A DNA stretch of 64,000 bases from Streptomyces sp. NBC_00433 (GTDB lineage Bacteria > Actinomycetota > Actinomycetes > Streptomycetales > Streptomycetaceae). Positions 41,373 through 49,423 of this stretch are shown piece after piece. Where the stretch lies: NCBI GenBank assembly GCA_036015235.1, contig CP107926.1:8228001-8292000 (forward strand). The letters are read 5' to 3'. A program made the translations under genes and the position numbers. Every line of letters begins with the position of its first letter. The first letter of the stretch is position 1. The notes under the pieces were generated by a model. It did not search any database. It saw only the letters and a list, made by a program, of their open reading frames with translations, and was not told the origin of the DNA.

Positions 41373-41879
41373 ATGACCACGGACGATCTCTGCCCGGCCG
41401 ACTGGACGGCCGCGCCCCTTTCAGTGTCGCACCCCGACTCGGTTACTCTGATCCGCCGGTATTACGCGGAGTTGATCAGCCGTTACTACGGCAGGCCCAC
41501 CGATGACGCGGAAGTGTCCGAGGTGATCGCGGAGGAGCCGAGCGACGACCTGGTACCGCCCACCGGGATCTTCGTCGTCGCCAGGATGGGCGGCGCCGCG
41601 GTGGGCTGCCTGGGCGTGCGGGTGCTGGACGCCGACACGGCGGAGCTGACCCGGATGTACGTCGGCCCCGAGGCCCGCAGGCGGGGCGTGGCGGGCGGTC
41701 TGATCGCCGCAGCCGAGGGCTTCGCCCGCAGCCTCTTCGGCGCCAGGACCGTCCGCCTGGACACCCGTACGGACCTGGTGGAGGCCCGTGCGCTCTACGC
41801 CAGGCACGGCTACCGCGAGATCGAGCCGTACAACGAAAGCCCCTACGCCGGCCACTGGTTCGAGAAGGCGCTGGCCTGA
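41373..41879 (+). CDS. GNAT family N-acetyltransferase
   Basis: A 168-residue acetyltransferase with the acetyl-CoA signature RMYVGPEARRRGVAGGLIAA (motif A, Q/RxxGxG/A in the form RRRGVAGG) at about residues 93-112, and ARALYARHGYREIEPY as motif B. It transfers an acetyl group to an amine; the substrate cannot be read from the sequence. The chosen ATG has AGGA 8 nt upstream; an in-frame ATG at 41364 is the alternative. It is divergent from the desaturase, with two hairpins in its leader or promoter region. Confidence 0.85.
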   Translation: MTTDDLCPADWTAAPLSVSHPDSVTLIRRYYAELISRYYGRPTDDAEVSEVIAEEPSDDLVPPTGIFVVARMGGAAVGCLGVRVLDADTAELTRMYVGPEARRRGVAGGLIAAAEGFARSLFGARTVRLDTRTDLVEARALYARHGYREIEPYNESPYAGHWFEKALA

Positions 41880-41955
41880 CCGGCCGGCCCGCCGCCGGCC
41901 GACCCGCGGCCGCCTTGCGGCATACGGGCGCCCGGCGGCGTCTACGATGCTGGCA

Positions 41956-44376
41956 ATGCCGAGCGTCACGCGTCTCGGCCCGGGTCTGAGGAGCGGCATC
42001 ATCAGCGGCAACGTTTCGGTCGAACGCAGGATCGCCGAGGAGTTGGGCGTACGCGAAGGTCAGGTGCGGGCGGCCGTCGATCTGCTCGACGGCGGGGCCA
42101 CCGTGCCGTTCATCGCGCGCTACCGCAAGGAAGCCACCGGCACCCTGGACGACGAGCAGCTGCGCAACCTGGAGGAGCGGCTGCGCTATCTGCGGGAGTT
42201 GGACGAGCGGCGGGCCGCCGTCCTGGAGTCCATCGAGGCGCAGGGCAAGCTCGACGACGCGCTCAAGGCGCAGATCATGGCCGCCGACTCCAAGGCCCGC
42301 CTTGAGGACATCTACCTGCCGTACAAGCCCAAGCGGCGCACCAAGGCGCAGATCGCCCGCGAGGCCGGCCTGGAGCCGCTCGCGGACGCCCTGCTCGCCG
42401 ACCCCGGGCTCGACCCGCAGGCCACGGCTGCCGCGTATGTGTCCGCGGACAGCGGGGTGGAGGACGCGGCGGCCGCCCTGGAAGGCGCGCGGGCCATCCT
42501 CACCGAGCGCTTCTCCGAGGACGCCGACCTGGTCGGCGAGCTGCGCACCCGGATGTGGAGCCGCGGCCGGCTGATGGCGAAGGTGCGCGACGGCAAGGAG
42601 GAGGTCGGCGCGAAGTTCGCCGACTACTTCGACTTCGCGGAACCCTTCACCAGGCTGCCCTCGCACCGCGTGCTGGCGATGCTGCGCGGCGAGAAGGAGG
42701 AGGTCCTCGACCTGACCCTGGAGCCCGAGGAGCCCGCCGAGGGCCCGACGAGCTTCGAGCGGCGCATCGCCCAGCAGTTCGGCGTCACCGACCGCGGCCG
42801 CCCCGGCGACAAGTGGCTCGCCGACACCGTCCGCTGGGCCTGGCGCACCCGCTTCCTGGTCAGGCTCGGCATCGACCTGCGGGTCCGGCTGCGCCAGGAG
42901 GCCGAGGACGAGGCCGTCCGCGTCTTCGCCACGAATCTGCGCGACCTGCTGCTGGCCGCCCCCGCCGGCACCCGGGCCACCATGGGCCTCGACCCGGGCC
43001 TGCGCACCGGCGTCAAGGTCGCCGTGGTCGACGCCACCGGCAAGGTGGTCGCCACCGACACGATCTACCCGCATGTGCCGCGCAACCGCTGGGACGAGTC
43101 GCTGGCGACGCTGGCCCGCCTCGCCGCCGCCCACCGCGTCGACCTGGTCGCGATCGGCAACGGCACAGCGTCGCGCGAGACCGACAAGCTCGCCGGCGAG
43201 CTGATCAAGGCGCACCCCGAGCTGGACCTGACCAAGGCCGTGGTCTCCGAGGCGGGCGCCTCGGTCTACTCCGCCTCGGCCTACGCCTCGGCGGAACTGC
43301 CCGAGCTCGACGTGTCGCTGCGCGGCGCGGTGTCGATCGCCCGCCGCCTCCAGGACCCGCTGGCCGAGCTGGTCAAGATCGACCCGCGGTCCATCGGAGT
43401 CGGGCAGTACCAGCACGACCTGTCCGAGGTGAAGCTGTCCCGCTCCCTCGACGCGGTGGTCGAGGACTGCGTCAACGGCGTCGGGGTCGACGTGAACACC
43501 GCGTCCGTGCCGCTGCTGCGCCGGGTCTCCGGCATCACCGAGGGCCTGGCCGCCAACATCGTCACCCACCGCGACGCCAACGGCCCCTTCCGCACCCGCA
43601 AGGACCTCAAGGACGTCGCCAGGCTCGGCCCGAAGGCGTACGAGCAGTGCGCGGGCTTCCTGCGCATCCTCGGCGGCGACGACCCGCTCGACGCCTCCGC
43701 GGTGCACCCCGAGGCCTACCCGGTGGTCCGCAGGATCGGGAAGACCGCGGGCACCGCCATCGCCGAGCTGATCGGCAACGGCACGGTGCTGCGCAATCTG
43801 CGCCCGCAGGACTTCGTGGACGACTCCTTCGGCCTGCCGACCGTCACCGACATCCTCGCCGAGCTGGAGAAGCCGGGCCGCGACCCGCGTCCCGCGTTCA
43901 AGACCGCGGCCTTCAAGGAGGGCGTGGAGGAGATGAAGGACCTGCGTCCGGGGATGCTGCTCGAAGGCGTCGTCACCAATGTGGCGGCCTTCGGCGCGTT
44001 CGTGGACGTCGGCGTCCACCAGGACGGTCTCGTGCACGTGTCGGCGCTGTCCCGCAGCTATGTGTCGGACCCGCGCGACGTGGTGAAGTCCGGCGACATC
44101 GTACGGGTCAAGGTGCTCGACGTGGACCTGCCCCGCAAGCGGATCTCGCTGACGCTGCGGCTGGACGACGAGCCCAAGGCGGCCGCCGGCGGCACCGAGA
44201 GCGGTGGCAGCGGAGGCGGCAACAGCGGAGGCGGCGGCGAGCGCCGCGGCAAGGCGCCGCGGCAGGGCGGCAGGTCCGGGCAGGGCGACCGGCGCGGCGG
44301 CGGCTCCGCGCCGCAGCAGGCCGGCGGCGCGATGGCCGACGCCCTGCGGCGTGCGGGCCTGACCGGCGGCAGGTGA
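41956..44376 (+). CDS. Tex-like S1 RNA-binding transcription accessory protein
   Basis: An 806-residue nucleic-acid-binding protein. The N-terminal helical Tex region (VERRIAEELGVREGQV, then TVPFIARYRKEATG), a YqgF/RuvX-like fold around TMGLDPGLRTGVKVAVVD (about residue 342), helix-hairpin-helix motifs (about 505-640) and an S1 domain (about 665-735, GAFVDVGVHQDGLVHVSAL) are in the normal Tex order. The C-terminal 65 residues are a Gly/Arg-rich tail. It probably acts in transcript or RNA stability. The start is uncertain: a TACGAT hexamer 7 nt before the ATG at 41956 suggests a leaderless mRNA, and no ribosome binding site is visible. Confidence 0.93.
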   Translation: MPSVTRLGPGLRSGIISGNVSVERRIAEELGVREGQVRAAVDLLDGGATVPFIARYRKEATGTLDDEQLRNLEERLRYLRELDERRAAVLESIEAQGKLDDALKAQIMAADSKARLEDIYLPYKPKRRTKAQIAREAGLEPLADALLADPGLDPQATAAAYVSADSGVEDAAAALEGARAILTERFSEDADLVGELRTRMWSRGRLMAKVRDGKEEVGAKFADYFDFAEPFTRLPSHRVLAMLRGEKEEVLDLTLEPEEPAEGPTSFERRIAQQFGVTDRGRPGDKWLADTVRWAWRTRFLVRLGIDLRVRLRQEAEDEAVRVFATNLRDLLLAAPAGTRATMGLDPGLRTGVKVAVVDATGKVVATDTIYPHVPRNRWDESLATLARLAAAHRVDLVAIGNGTASRETDKLAGELIKAHPELDLTKAVVSEAGASVYSASAYASAELPELDVSLRGAVSIARRLQDPLAELVKIDPRSIGVGQYQHDLSEVKLSRSLDAVVEDCVNGVGVDVNTASVPLLRRVSGITEGLAANIVTHRDANGPFRTRKDLKDVARLGPKAYEQCAGFLRILGGDDPLDASAVHPEAYPVVRRIGKTAGTAIAELIGNGTVLRNLRPQDFVDDSFGLPTVTDILAELEKPGRDPRPAFKTAAFKEGVEEMKDLRPGMLLEGVVTNVAAFGAFVDVGVHQDGLVHVSALSRSYVSDPRDVVKSGDIVRVKVLDVDLPRKRISLTLRLDDEPKAAAGGTESGGSGGGNSGGGGERRGKAPRQGGRSGQGDRRGGGSAPQQAGGAMADALRRAGLTGGR

Positions 44377-44478
44377 AAGAGGGAACCAGAACGGTCTGGG
44401 GCGCGTTGAGGTGGGTAGGCGGTAGGCAATGATGGCGAGGCGCCCAGCCGCGGGACGCCGTGAACGGAGGCGGGGACA

Positions 44479-44661
44479 ATGTCGGGTCGTACGAAGGTCG
44501 CCATCGGCGGTGTGGTGCTCGGGCTGATCCTGCTGCACTGGATCCCGCTGTGGCTGTTCTTCCTGATCATCGTCGGTATCCCGGTCGCCGGGTATCTGGC
44601 CCTCGACTCCTCGCAGCGCCGCAGGCTGCGCCGTGTGAGCCGCCGGCAAATCGGTCGCTGA
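44479..44661 (+). CDS. small membrane protein
   Basis: A 60-residue protein with one or two hydrophobic helices (about residues 8-22 and 24-44) and a strongly basic tail (RRRLRRVSRRQ). The ATG is preceded by GGAGGCGGGG. It lies 102 nt after tex and 66 nt before the MOSC gene on the same strand. No family or function recognised. Confidence 0.6.
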   Translation: MSGRTKVAIGGVVLGLILLHWIPLWLFFLIIVGIPVAGYLALDSSQRRRLRRVSRRQIGR

Positions 44662-44727
44662 CCTGGTCATTCCCCCGATAGGGTGAGTCATCGGGTCAGG
44701 GCATCCGATCGAGGGGAAGACCATCCG

Positions 44728-45273
44728 ATGAGTCATGCCACCGTCACGGCGGTCAGCAGCGACGCGGACCACCGGTTCAGCAAGTCCAACCGGCCCGGCA
44801 TCCGGCTGCTCGCCGGCCTCGGCGTGGAGGGCGACGCCCATCTCGGCGCCACCGTCCAGCACCTGTCCCGTGTCGCCCAGGACCCGACGCAGCCCAACCT
44901 CCGCCAGGTCCACCTGATCCATGCCGAGCTGTTCGACGAGCTGCGCGAGGCGGGCTATGCGGTGGCCCCCGGCGACCTGGGTGAGAACGTCACGACCCGC
45001 GGCATCGACCTGCTCGCCCTGCCCGTCGGTACCCGGCTGCACCTCGGCCCCGAGGCGGTCGTGGAGGTCACCGGGCTGCGCAATCCCTGCCGGCAGATCG
45101 ACCGCTTCCGCACCGGCCTGCTCAAGCAGGTCGTCGGTCGCGACACGTCAGGCGCCCTCGTCCGCAAGGCCGGCGTCATGGCCGTCGTGCTGACCCCGGG
45201 CACCCTCCACCCCGGCGACCCGGTCACCCCCGAGCTGCCCCCGCCCCCGCACCGCCCGCTGGAAAGGGTCTGA
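44728..45273 (+). CDS. MOSC domain protein
   Basis: A 181-residue stand-alone MOSC domain, the C-terminal module of molybdenum cofactor sulfurases and of YiiM-type proteins. GVEGDAHLG (about residues 31-39), RQVHLIHAELFDEL and the PGDLGENVTTRGIDL line are family landmarks. LRNPCRQIDRF carries the conserved Cys. YiiM-like members take part in N-hydroxylated base detoxification with molybdenum cofactor. The ATG at 44728 has GAGGGGAAG upstream. The NADAR gene starts 6 nt after its stop, so the two are certainly co-transcribed. Confidence 0.88.
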   Translation: MSHATVTAVSSDADHRFSKSNRPGIRLLAGLGVEGDAHLGATVQHLSRVAQDPTQPNLRQVHLIHAELFDELREAGYAVAPGDLGENVTTRGIDLLALPVGTRLHLGPEAVVEVTGLRNPCRQIDRFRTGLLKQVVGRDTSGALVRKAGVMAVVLTPGTLHPGDPVTPELPPPPHRPLERV

Positions 45274-45279
45274 CCCGCC

Positions 45280-45864
45280 ATGCCCCGCCCCCCGTCCCCG
45301 CTGCGCTCCGTGGAGGCGCTGATCGCGTACGCCGCCGGCGGCCCCCGGGTGAAGTATCTGCACTTCTGGGGCCACCAGCCGCAGCGTGACGGCAGCATCG
45401 GCCCCGGCTGCCTCAGCCAATGGTGGCCCGCTCCCTTCACCGTCGACGGCGTCACCTATGCCACCGCCGAGCACTGGATGATGGCCGGCAAGGCGCGGCT
45501 TTTCGGCGACGCGGACGCCGAGCGGCGCGCTGTCGCCGCCACCCACCCCAAAGCGGCCAAGGACATCGGCCGCTCGGTGCGCGGCTTCGACGACGCCGTC
45601 TGGCGGCGGGAGCGGTTCGCCCTGGTCGCCGAGGGCAGCAGCCACAAGTTCGGGCAGCACCCCGACCTGCGGCGCTTCCTGCTGGCGACCGGCGGCCGGG
45701 TGCTGGTCGAGGCCAGCCCGCTGGACCGGGTGTGGGGCATCGGGCTGGCGGCCGACGACGAGCGGGCGGACGACCCGGCGCGCTGGAAGGGGCTCAACCT
45801 GCTCGGCTTCGCGCTGATGGACGCCAGGGACCGGCTCGCAGGCCAGGACGGCCCAGGGGCGTGA
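45280..45864 (+). CDS. NADAR family protein (YbiA-like N-glycosidase)
   Basis: A 194-residue NADAR domain protein. FWGHQPQRDG, LSQWWPAPFTVDGVTYATAEHW, MMAGKARLFGD, the KAAKDIGR line and the C-terminal VWGIGLAADD are the conserved blocks around the active site. Members hydrolyse glycosidic bonds in riboflavin intermediates or remove ADP-ribose from nucleic acids. The ATG follows the MOSC stop by 6 nt with only AAAGGG as a distant ribosome binding site, so translation is probably coupled. Its stop codon lies inside the first arm of a double terminator. Confidence 0.88.
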   Translation: MPRPPSPLRSVEALIAYAAGGPRVKYLHFWGHQPQRDGSIGPGCLSQWWPAPFTVDGVTYATAEHWMMAGKARLFGDADAERRAVAATHPKAAKDIGRSVRGFDDAVWRRERFALVAEGSSHKFGQHPDLRRFLLATGGRVLVEASPLDRVWGIGLAADDERADDPARWKGLNLLGFALMDARDRLAGQDGPGA

Positions 45865-45926
45865 CCGCGGGCCCGCCGGACGTGCCCGCGGTCACGCCCG
45901 GTCCTCCGCGTCGTGGGAGGACCGGG
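45857..45926 (+). terminator. double hairpin terminator
   Basis: First hairpin: 16-bp arms 45857-45872 and 45884-45899. Second: CCCGGTCCTCC (45897-45907) and GGAGGACCGGG (45916-45926). Both follow the NADAR gene directly and would also protect it from antisense reading of the pseudogene. Confidence 0.9.
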
Positions 45927-45950
45927 CGGGGCGGGCCGGGTGGTCACGGC

Positions 45951-46205
45951 CTACTTGAGGTAGGGGCCGTCCGTGCCGATCTTGCCCGGTGCGGCATTGG
46001 TGGCGACGGTTCCGAAGTCCGACGCGCTGACGGTGCCCTCCACCCGGTCGCCGTAGTAGGCGCGGCCGGTGGTCGCCAGCGGGCAGCGCCGTCCTTGACG
46101 GTGATGGTGCCGGTGCCAGTGCCCAGGGCCTAGTTCTCGCCGCCCTTGTTGTCCCAGGTGCCCTGGCCGTTGTTGAAGGTGGCCTGCCACCCGGTGCACA
46201 TGTGA
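45951..46205 (-). pseudogene. decayed 3' end of a secreted carbohydrate-binding protein
   Basis: On the minus strand, frame one reads CTGWQATFNNGQGTWDNKGG, then EN, and hits TAG (46130-46132) where family members have Tyr (NNG-x-GTWDNNGG-NY pattern of CBM25-like starch-binding modules). It resumes as ALGTGTGTITVKDG. Within the next 12 bases the sensible frame shifts, continuing LATTGRAYYGDRVEG and ending GTDGPYLK at 45951. A premature stop, a frameshift and loss of all upstream sequence mean it cannot be expressed. The upstream part is replaced by the promoter region of the plus-strand FAD gene, so the parent gene was cut by a deletion. Confidence 0.6.
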
Positions 46206-46313
46206 GTGACGCAAAGAGGTGCGTACGGGTCCGGTGCTCCGCCGCACGTAAGGTGCTGGAGGGTGCGGCGGTCGCATCCGATCCGCACCGGTCGCAGAGG
46301 AGTGGCACGGCAC

Positions 46314-47693
46314 ATGACAGAGCGTCTGGTGGTCATCGGCGGCGACGCGGCGGGCATGTCGGCCGCCTCCCAGGCGCGGCGCCGCAGGGCGGCCGACGAC
46401 CTGGAGATCGTCGCCTTCGAACGCGGGCCCCACGCCTCGTACTCCGCCTGCGGCATCCCGTACTGGATCGGCGGCGCGGTGCAGGGCCCCGACGCGCTGG
46501 TGGCCAGGACCGCGGCGGAGCACCGCGCCCGCGACATCGACCTGCGGCTCGGCACCGAGGTCGTCGCGATCGACCTGGAGCGCGGCCGGGTCCGCAGCCG
46601 GGACGCCGACGGCGGCGAGCGGTGGACCGGCTACGACCACCTGGTCGTCGCCACCGGCGCGGTGCCCGTACGCCCGCGGCTGCCCGGCATCGACGCGCCC
46701 GGCGTCCACGGCGTGCAGACCCTGGAGGACGGCGAGGCGGTGCTGCGCGGCCTGGACCGCACGGAGGTTCGCCGCGCCGTGGTGATGGGCGGCGGCTACA
46801 TCGGCGTGGAAATGGCCGAGGCGATGCTGCGGCACGGTCTCGACGTGACGCTGATCGACCGCAATGAGCAGCCGATGACGACCCTCGACCCGGACATGGG
46901 GCGGCTGGTGCGCGACGCCCTCGAAGGCCTCGGGGTGCTCGTGGTCTCCGGCGCCCCGGCCCGCGCGGTGCTCACCGGCGACGACGGCCGGGTCCGGGCC
47001 GTCGCCACCGACGACGCGGAATATCCCGCCGACCTGGTGGTCCTCGGCCTGGGCGTACGCCCGCAGACCGGCCTGGCCGCCGAGGCGGGGCTGCCGCTCG
47101 GCGCACACGGCGGCCTGCTCACCGACCTCTCCATGCGCGTGCGCGGCACCGAGCGCGTCTGGGCGGGCGGCGACTGCGTCGAGGTGCTCAACCTGGTCTC
47201 CGGCGCGCTCCAGCACATCGCGCTCGGCACCCACGCCAACAAGCACGGCAAGATCATCGGCACCAACATCGGCGGCGGCTACGCCACCTTCCCCGGCGTG
47301 GTCGGCACCGCGGTCAGCAAGGTCTGCGACGTCGAGATCGCCCGCACCGGCCTCAAGGAGTCCCAGGCACGCGACGCGGGACTGCGTTATGTGACCGCGG
47401 TCATCGAGTCCACCAGCCGCGCGGGCTACTACCCGGACGCCGCCCCGATGACGGTCAAGATGCTCGCGGAGCGCCGCACGGGGCGGCTGCTCGGCCTGCA
47501 GGTGGTCGGCGGTGAGGGCGCGGCCAAGCGCGTGGACGTCGGGGCGGTCGCACTGACCGCGGGCATGACCGTCGAGCAGATGGTCGGCCTTGACCTGGGC
47601 TATGCGCCGCCGTTCTCCCCGGTGTGGGACCCGGTGCTGGTCGCGGCGCGCAAGGCGGCCCACGCGGTGGCGGCGGACATCGCGGCGGGCTGA
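46314..47693 (+). CDS. CoA-disulfide reductase-type FAD-dependent oxidoreductase
   Basis: A 459-residue pyridine nucleotide-disulfide oxidoreductase. The N-terminal FAD motif is VVIGGDAAGMSAASQARRR. The single redox Cys C46 in YSACGIPYWIGG is characteristic of the CoA-disulfide reductase/NADH oxidase/persulfide reductase branch. The NAD motif is VMGGGYIGVEMAEAM, FAD is bound again at VWAGGDCVEV, and the C-terminal dimer domain includes GKIIGTNIGGGYATFPG. The likely substrate is CoA disulfide or a low-molecular-weight persulfide. The ATG has GAGGAG 12 nt upstream. It is convergent, 4 bp apart, with the hypothetical gene that follows. Confidence 0.87.
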   Translation: MTERLVVIGGDAAGMSAASQARRRRAADDLEIVAFERGPHASYSACGIPYWIGGAVQGPDALVARTAAEHRARDIDLRLGTEVVAIDLERGRVRSRDADGGERWTGYDHLVVATGAVPVRPRLPGIDAPGVHGVQTLEDGEAVLRGLDRTEVRRAVVMGGGYIGVEMAEAMLRHGLDVTLIDRNEQPMTTLDPDMGRLVRDALEGLGVLVVSGAPARAVLTGDDGRVRAVATDDAEYPADLVVLGLGVRPQTGLAAEAGLPLGAHGGLLTDLSMRVRGTERVWAGGDCVEVLNLVSGALQHIALGTHANKHGKIIGTNIGGGYATFPGVVGTAVSKVCDVEIARTGLKESQARDAGLRYVTAVIESTSRAGYYPDAAPMTVKMLAERRTGRLLGLQVVGGEGAAKRVDVGAVALTAGMTVEQMVGLDLGYAPPFSPVWDPVLVAARKAAHAVAADIAAG

Positions 47694-47697
47694 CCGG

Positions 47698-48645
47698 TCA
47701 GGACGGCGCCGAGGCCAGCTTGTCGAGGGCTTCGAGCAGCGGCGGGAGTGCGGGACCGCGACCCACGGGCAGCACCTCGCCGGGCGCCTCGTCGAGCAGG
47801 ACGAAGGCGACGTCGTCGGTCCTGGCGACCAGGCTCCAGCCCGGCCCGTCGGCCCGCAGCGAGCCGCCGGTGGTGCGCACGCGTCCCGGCGGCGGGGGAG
47901 TGCGGAGGTAGTCCTCCGCGCCTTGCAGAGCGCGGCGTACGCCGTCGCGGGAGATCGAGGGCGGGGGCGCCGCCTCCTCGGCCGCCGCGGGCGCTTCCGC
48001 CGGTGCGTCGTCTGACGATTCGGCGGGGGCATCCGGCGCGTCGGCCGAGGCCGGGTGTGTTTCGTGCTTCGCTGTGTCCGCGGGCGCTGCCGCCGCCTCG
48101 CGCACCTCCTGCACGAGTGCCGCCGCGGACTCGGCTTCCGGTTCCGTCTCCGGCCCGGCCGCCGGCATCAGCTGGTCGCGCCACTCGTACCACCGGATCG
48201 CGATCTCGTCGGCGCCCAGCCGCCGCTGCGGCGGTCCCCACACAGAGACGTCCGGCGGCGTGAGCGCGGGTCCCGCCTCCTCGTCCTCGGGATCGTGCGG
48301 CGCGGGGATCCCCGGTACGGAGACGGCGACCGGCAGCGGCCAACCGGGCAGTGACGCGGCCAGCGTGCCCTCGTCGGGGGCGAGTTCGTATTCGAGCCCG
48401 CAGTCCCAGGCGGCGAGCGCGCAGGCGACCATGGCGGCGTCGGTGGTCGCGACCGTCCAGCGCGCGCCGCTGCCGTCCTGACCGAACATCAGGCCGTAGC
48501 CGTCGGCCAGCGGGGTCAGGCCCAGGTGCGCGCACGCGGCGGGGTAGTCGTCGCCGAGCACCCCGGGAAAGCGCTCCGGCGTGAGCATCGCGGCCGTCAG
48601 CACGAACAGTTCGTCGTCTTCGTCCGTGTGGTCCGCCGCGGCCAT
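47698..48645 (-). CDS. acidic hypothetical protein
   Basis: A 315-residue soluble protein in two folded halves. The N-terminal half (about residues 1-165) contains FVLTAAMLTPERFPGVLGDD and AIRWYEWRDQL. A disordered Ala/Glu/Pro-rich bridge (about 170-235) follows, then a C-terminal segment (about 240-315) with SISRDGVRRALQGAEDYL and SLVARTDDVAFVLLDEAPGE. The ATG at 48645 follows GGGAGGG. Similar two-part proteins occur in streptomycetes without assigned function. The C-terminal segment resembles a small ligand- or peptide-binding fold, but I would not name it. Confidence 0.7.
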   Translation of the reverse strand: MAAADHTDEDDELFVLTAAMLTPERFPGVLGDDYPAACAHLGLTPLADGYGLMFGQDGSGARWTVATTDAAMVACALAAWDCGLEYELAPDEGTLAASLPGWPLPVAVSVPGIPAPHDPEDEEAGPALTPPDVSVWGPPQRRLGADEIAIRWYEWRDQLMPAAGPETEPEAESAAALVQEVREAAAAPADTAKHETHPASADAPDAPAESSDDAPAEAPAAAEEAAPPPSISRDGVRRALQGAEDYLRTPPPPGRVRTTGGSLRADGPGWSLVARTDDVAFVLLDEAPGEVLPVGRGPALPPLLEALDKLASAPS

Positions 48646-48783
48646 GTGGCGCCCTCCCTCTGATTCCGGTCCGCGCACCTTAACCAGCGGGTAACGTCCG
48701 CGTCGAGGGGGGTGGGCACGCGCGCCCGGGGAACTGCCGGCGCCGGTCTGCCCGCCGCTCCACCGCCGGACTCCGCCCACCGC

Positions 48784-49314
48784 TCACGCGGCGGCGTCGA
48801 GCGCTGCCAGCGTGGTCCGCAGCCAGCCGAGTTCGGCCCTGCTGGTGGCGCGGGCGATGACCAGTACACCCTGCCGGAAGGGGTCGTCCACCTCTTCCGC
48901 GCTCACCGGTCGGTCGTCGGCGTAGAAGAAGCTCGACGGCTCCTCCAGGAAGGCCAGCCTGCGACGCAGCACCGCGGCCTGCGCGGCGGGGTCGGCGAGA
49001 TGCCGCAGGAAGGCGAGCACGGTGAACCAGCGGTTCTCGTTGCTGATGTCCAGGGGCTCGGGCTCGGCGAGCCGGCGCATCAGCTCCGCCCTGCCCTCGT
49101 CGGTCAGGCTCAGCATGTGCCGCGGCGCGGCGACGGCGCCGGGCTGCGGGTCGCGCCGCAGCCAGCCCGCCTTCTCCAGCCGTTTGATCGCCGGATAGAG
49201 CGTGCTCTCCGCGATCGGCTTGATGTGCCCGGTCAGCGCGGCCACGCGTTTGCGCAGCTCGTAGCCGTGCAGCGGCGTCTCGTGGAGGAAGCCCAGGATC
49301 GAGAGTTCCAGCAT
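48784..49314 (-). CDS. PadR family transcriptional regulator
   Basis: A 176-residue repressor. The winged helix (about residues 1-80) begins MLELSILGFLHETPLHGYEL and has STLYPAIKRLEKAGWLRRDP, the PadR recognition helix and wing. The C-terminal helical dimerisation domain (about 85-176, AFLRHLADPAAQAAVLRRRL) is of the PadR-s1/Vir type. The ATG at 49314 lacks a close ribosome binding site. It is divergent from an alpha/beta hydrolase, and the 109-bp spacer holds ATACATCGG-type half-sites overlapping the hydrolase promoter, so repression of the hydrolase and of itself is likely. Confidence 0.88.
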   Translation of the reverse strand: MLELSILGFLHETPLHGYELRKRVAALTGHIKPIAESTLYPAIKRLEKAGWLRRDPQPGAVAAPRHMLSLTDEGRAELMRRLAEPEPLDISNENRWFTVLAFLRHLADPAAQAAVLRRRLAFLEEPSSFFYADDRPVSAEEVDDPFRQGVLVIARATSRAELGWLRTTLAALDAAA

Positions 49315-49340
49315 TCCGTCATTCTGTCACCTTCCCGCTG

Positions 49341-49378
49341 TACATCGTTGACGTAATACATCGGAACCGATGTATAGT
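49341..49378 (+). promoter_or_regulatory. hydrolase promoter overlapped by a PadR-type operator
   Basis: ATACATCGGAACCGATGTAT (49356-49375) is a perfect palindrome with 9-bp arms, and a third TACATCG half-site is at 49341-49347. The promoter elements TTGACG (49348-49353) and TATAGT (49373-49378), 19 bp apart, lie on the same bases. PadR operators typically contain ATGT/ACAT halves. Confidence 0.7.
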
Positions 49379-49423
49379 CCTGCTGTCGTGACGGCACGGC
49401 ACCCGGTGAGAGAGGCGGCAGTG

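Noticed and set aside
46206..48032. Long minus-strand frame joined to the CBM remnant
   Set aside because: It is antisense to the FAD-dependent reductase, which has full domain support; only 45951-46205 has protein similarity on the minus strand.
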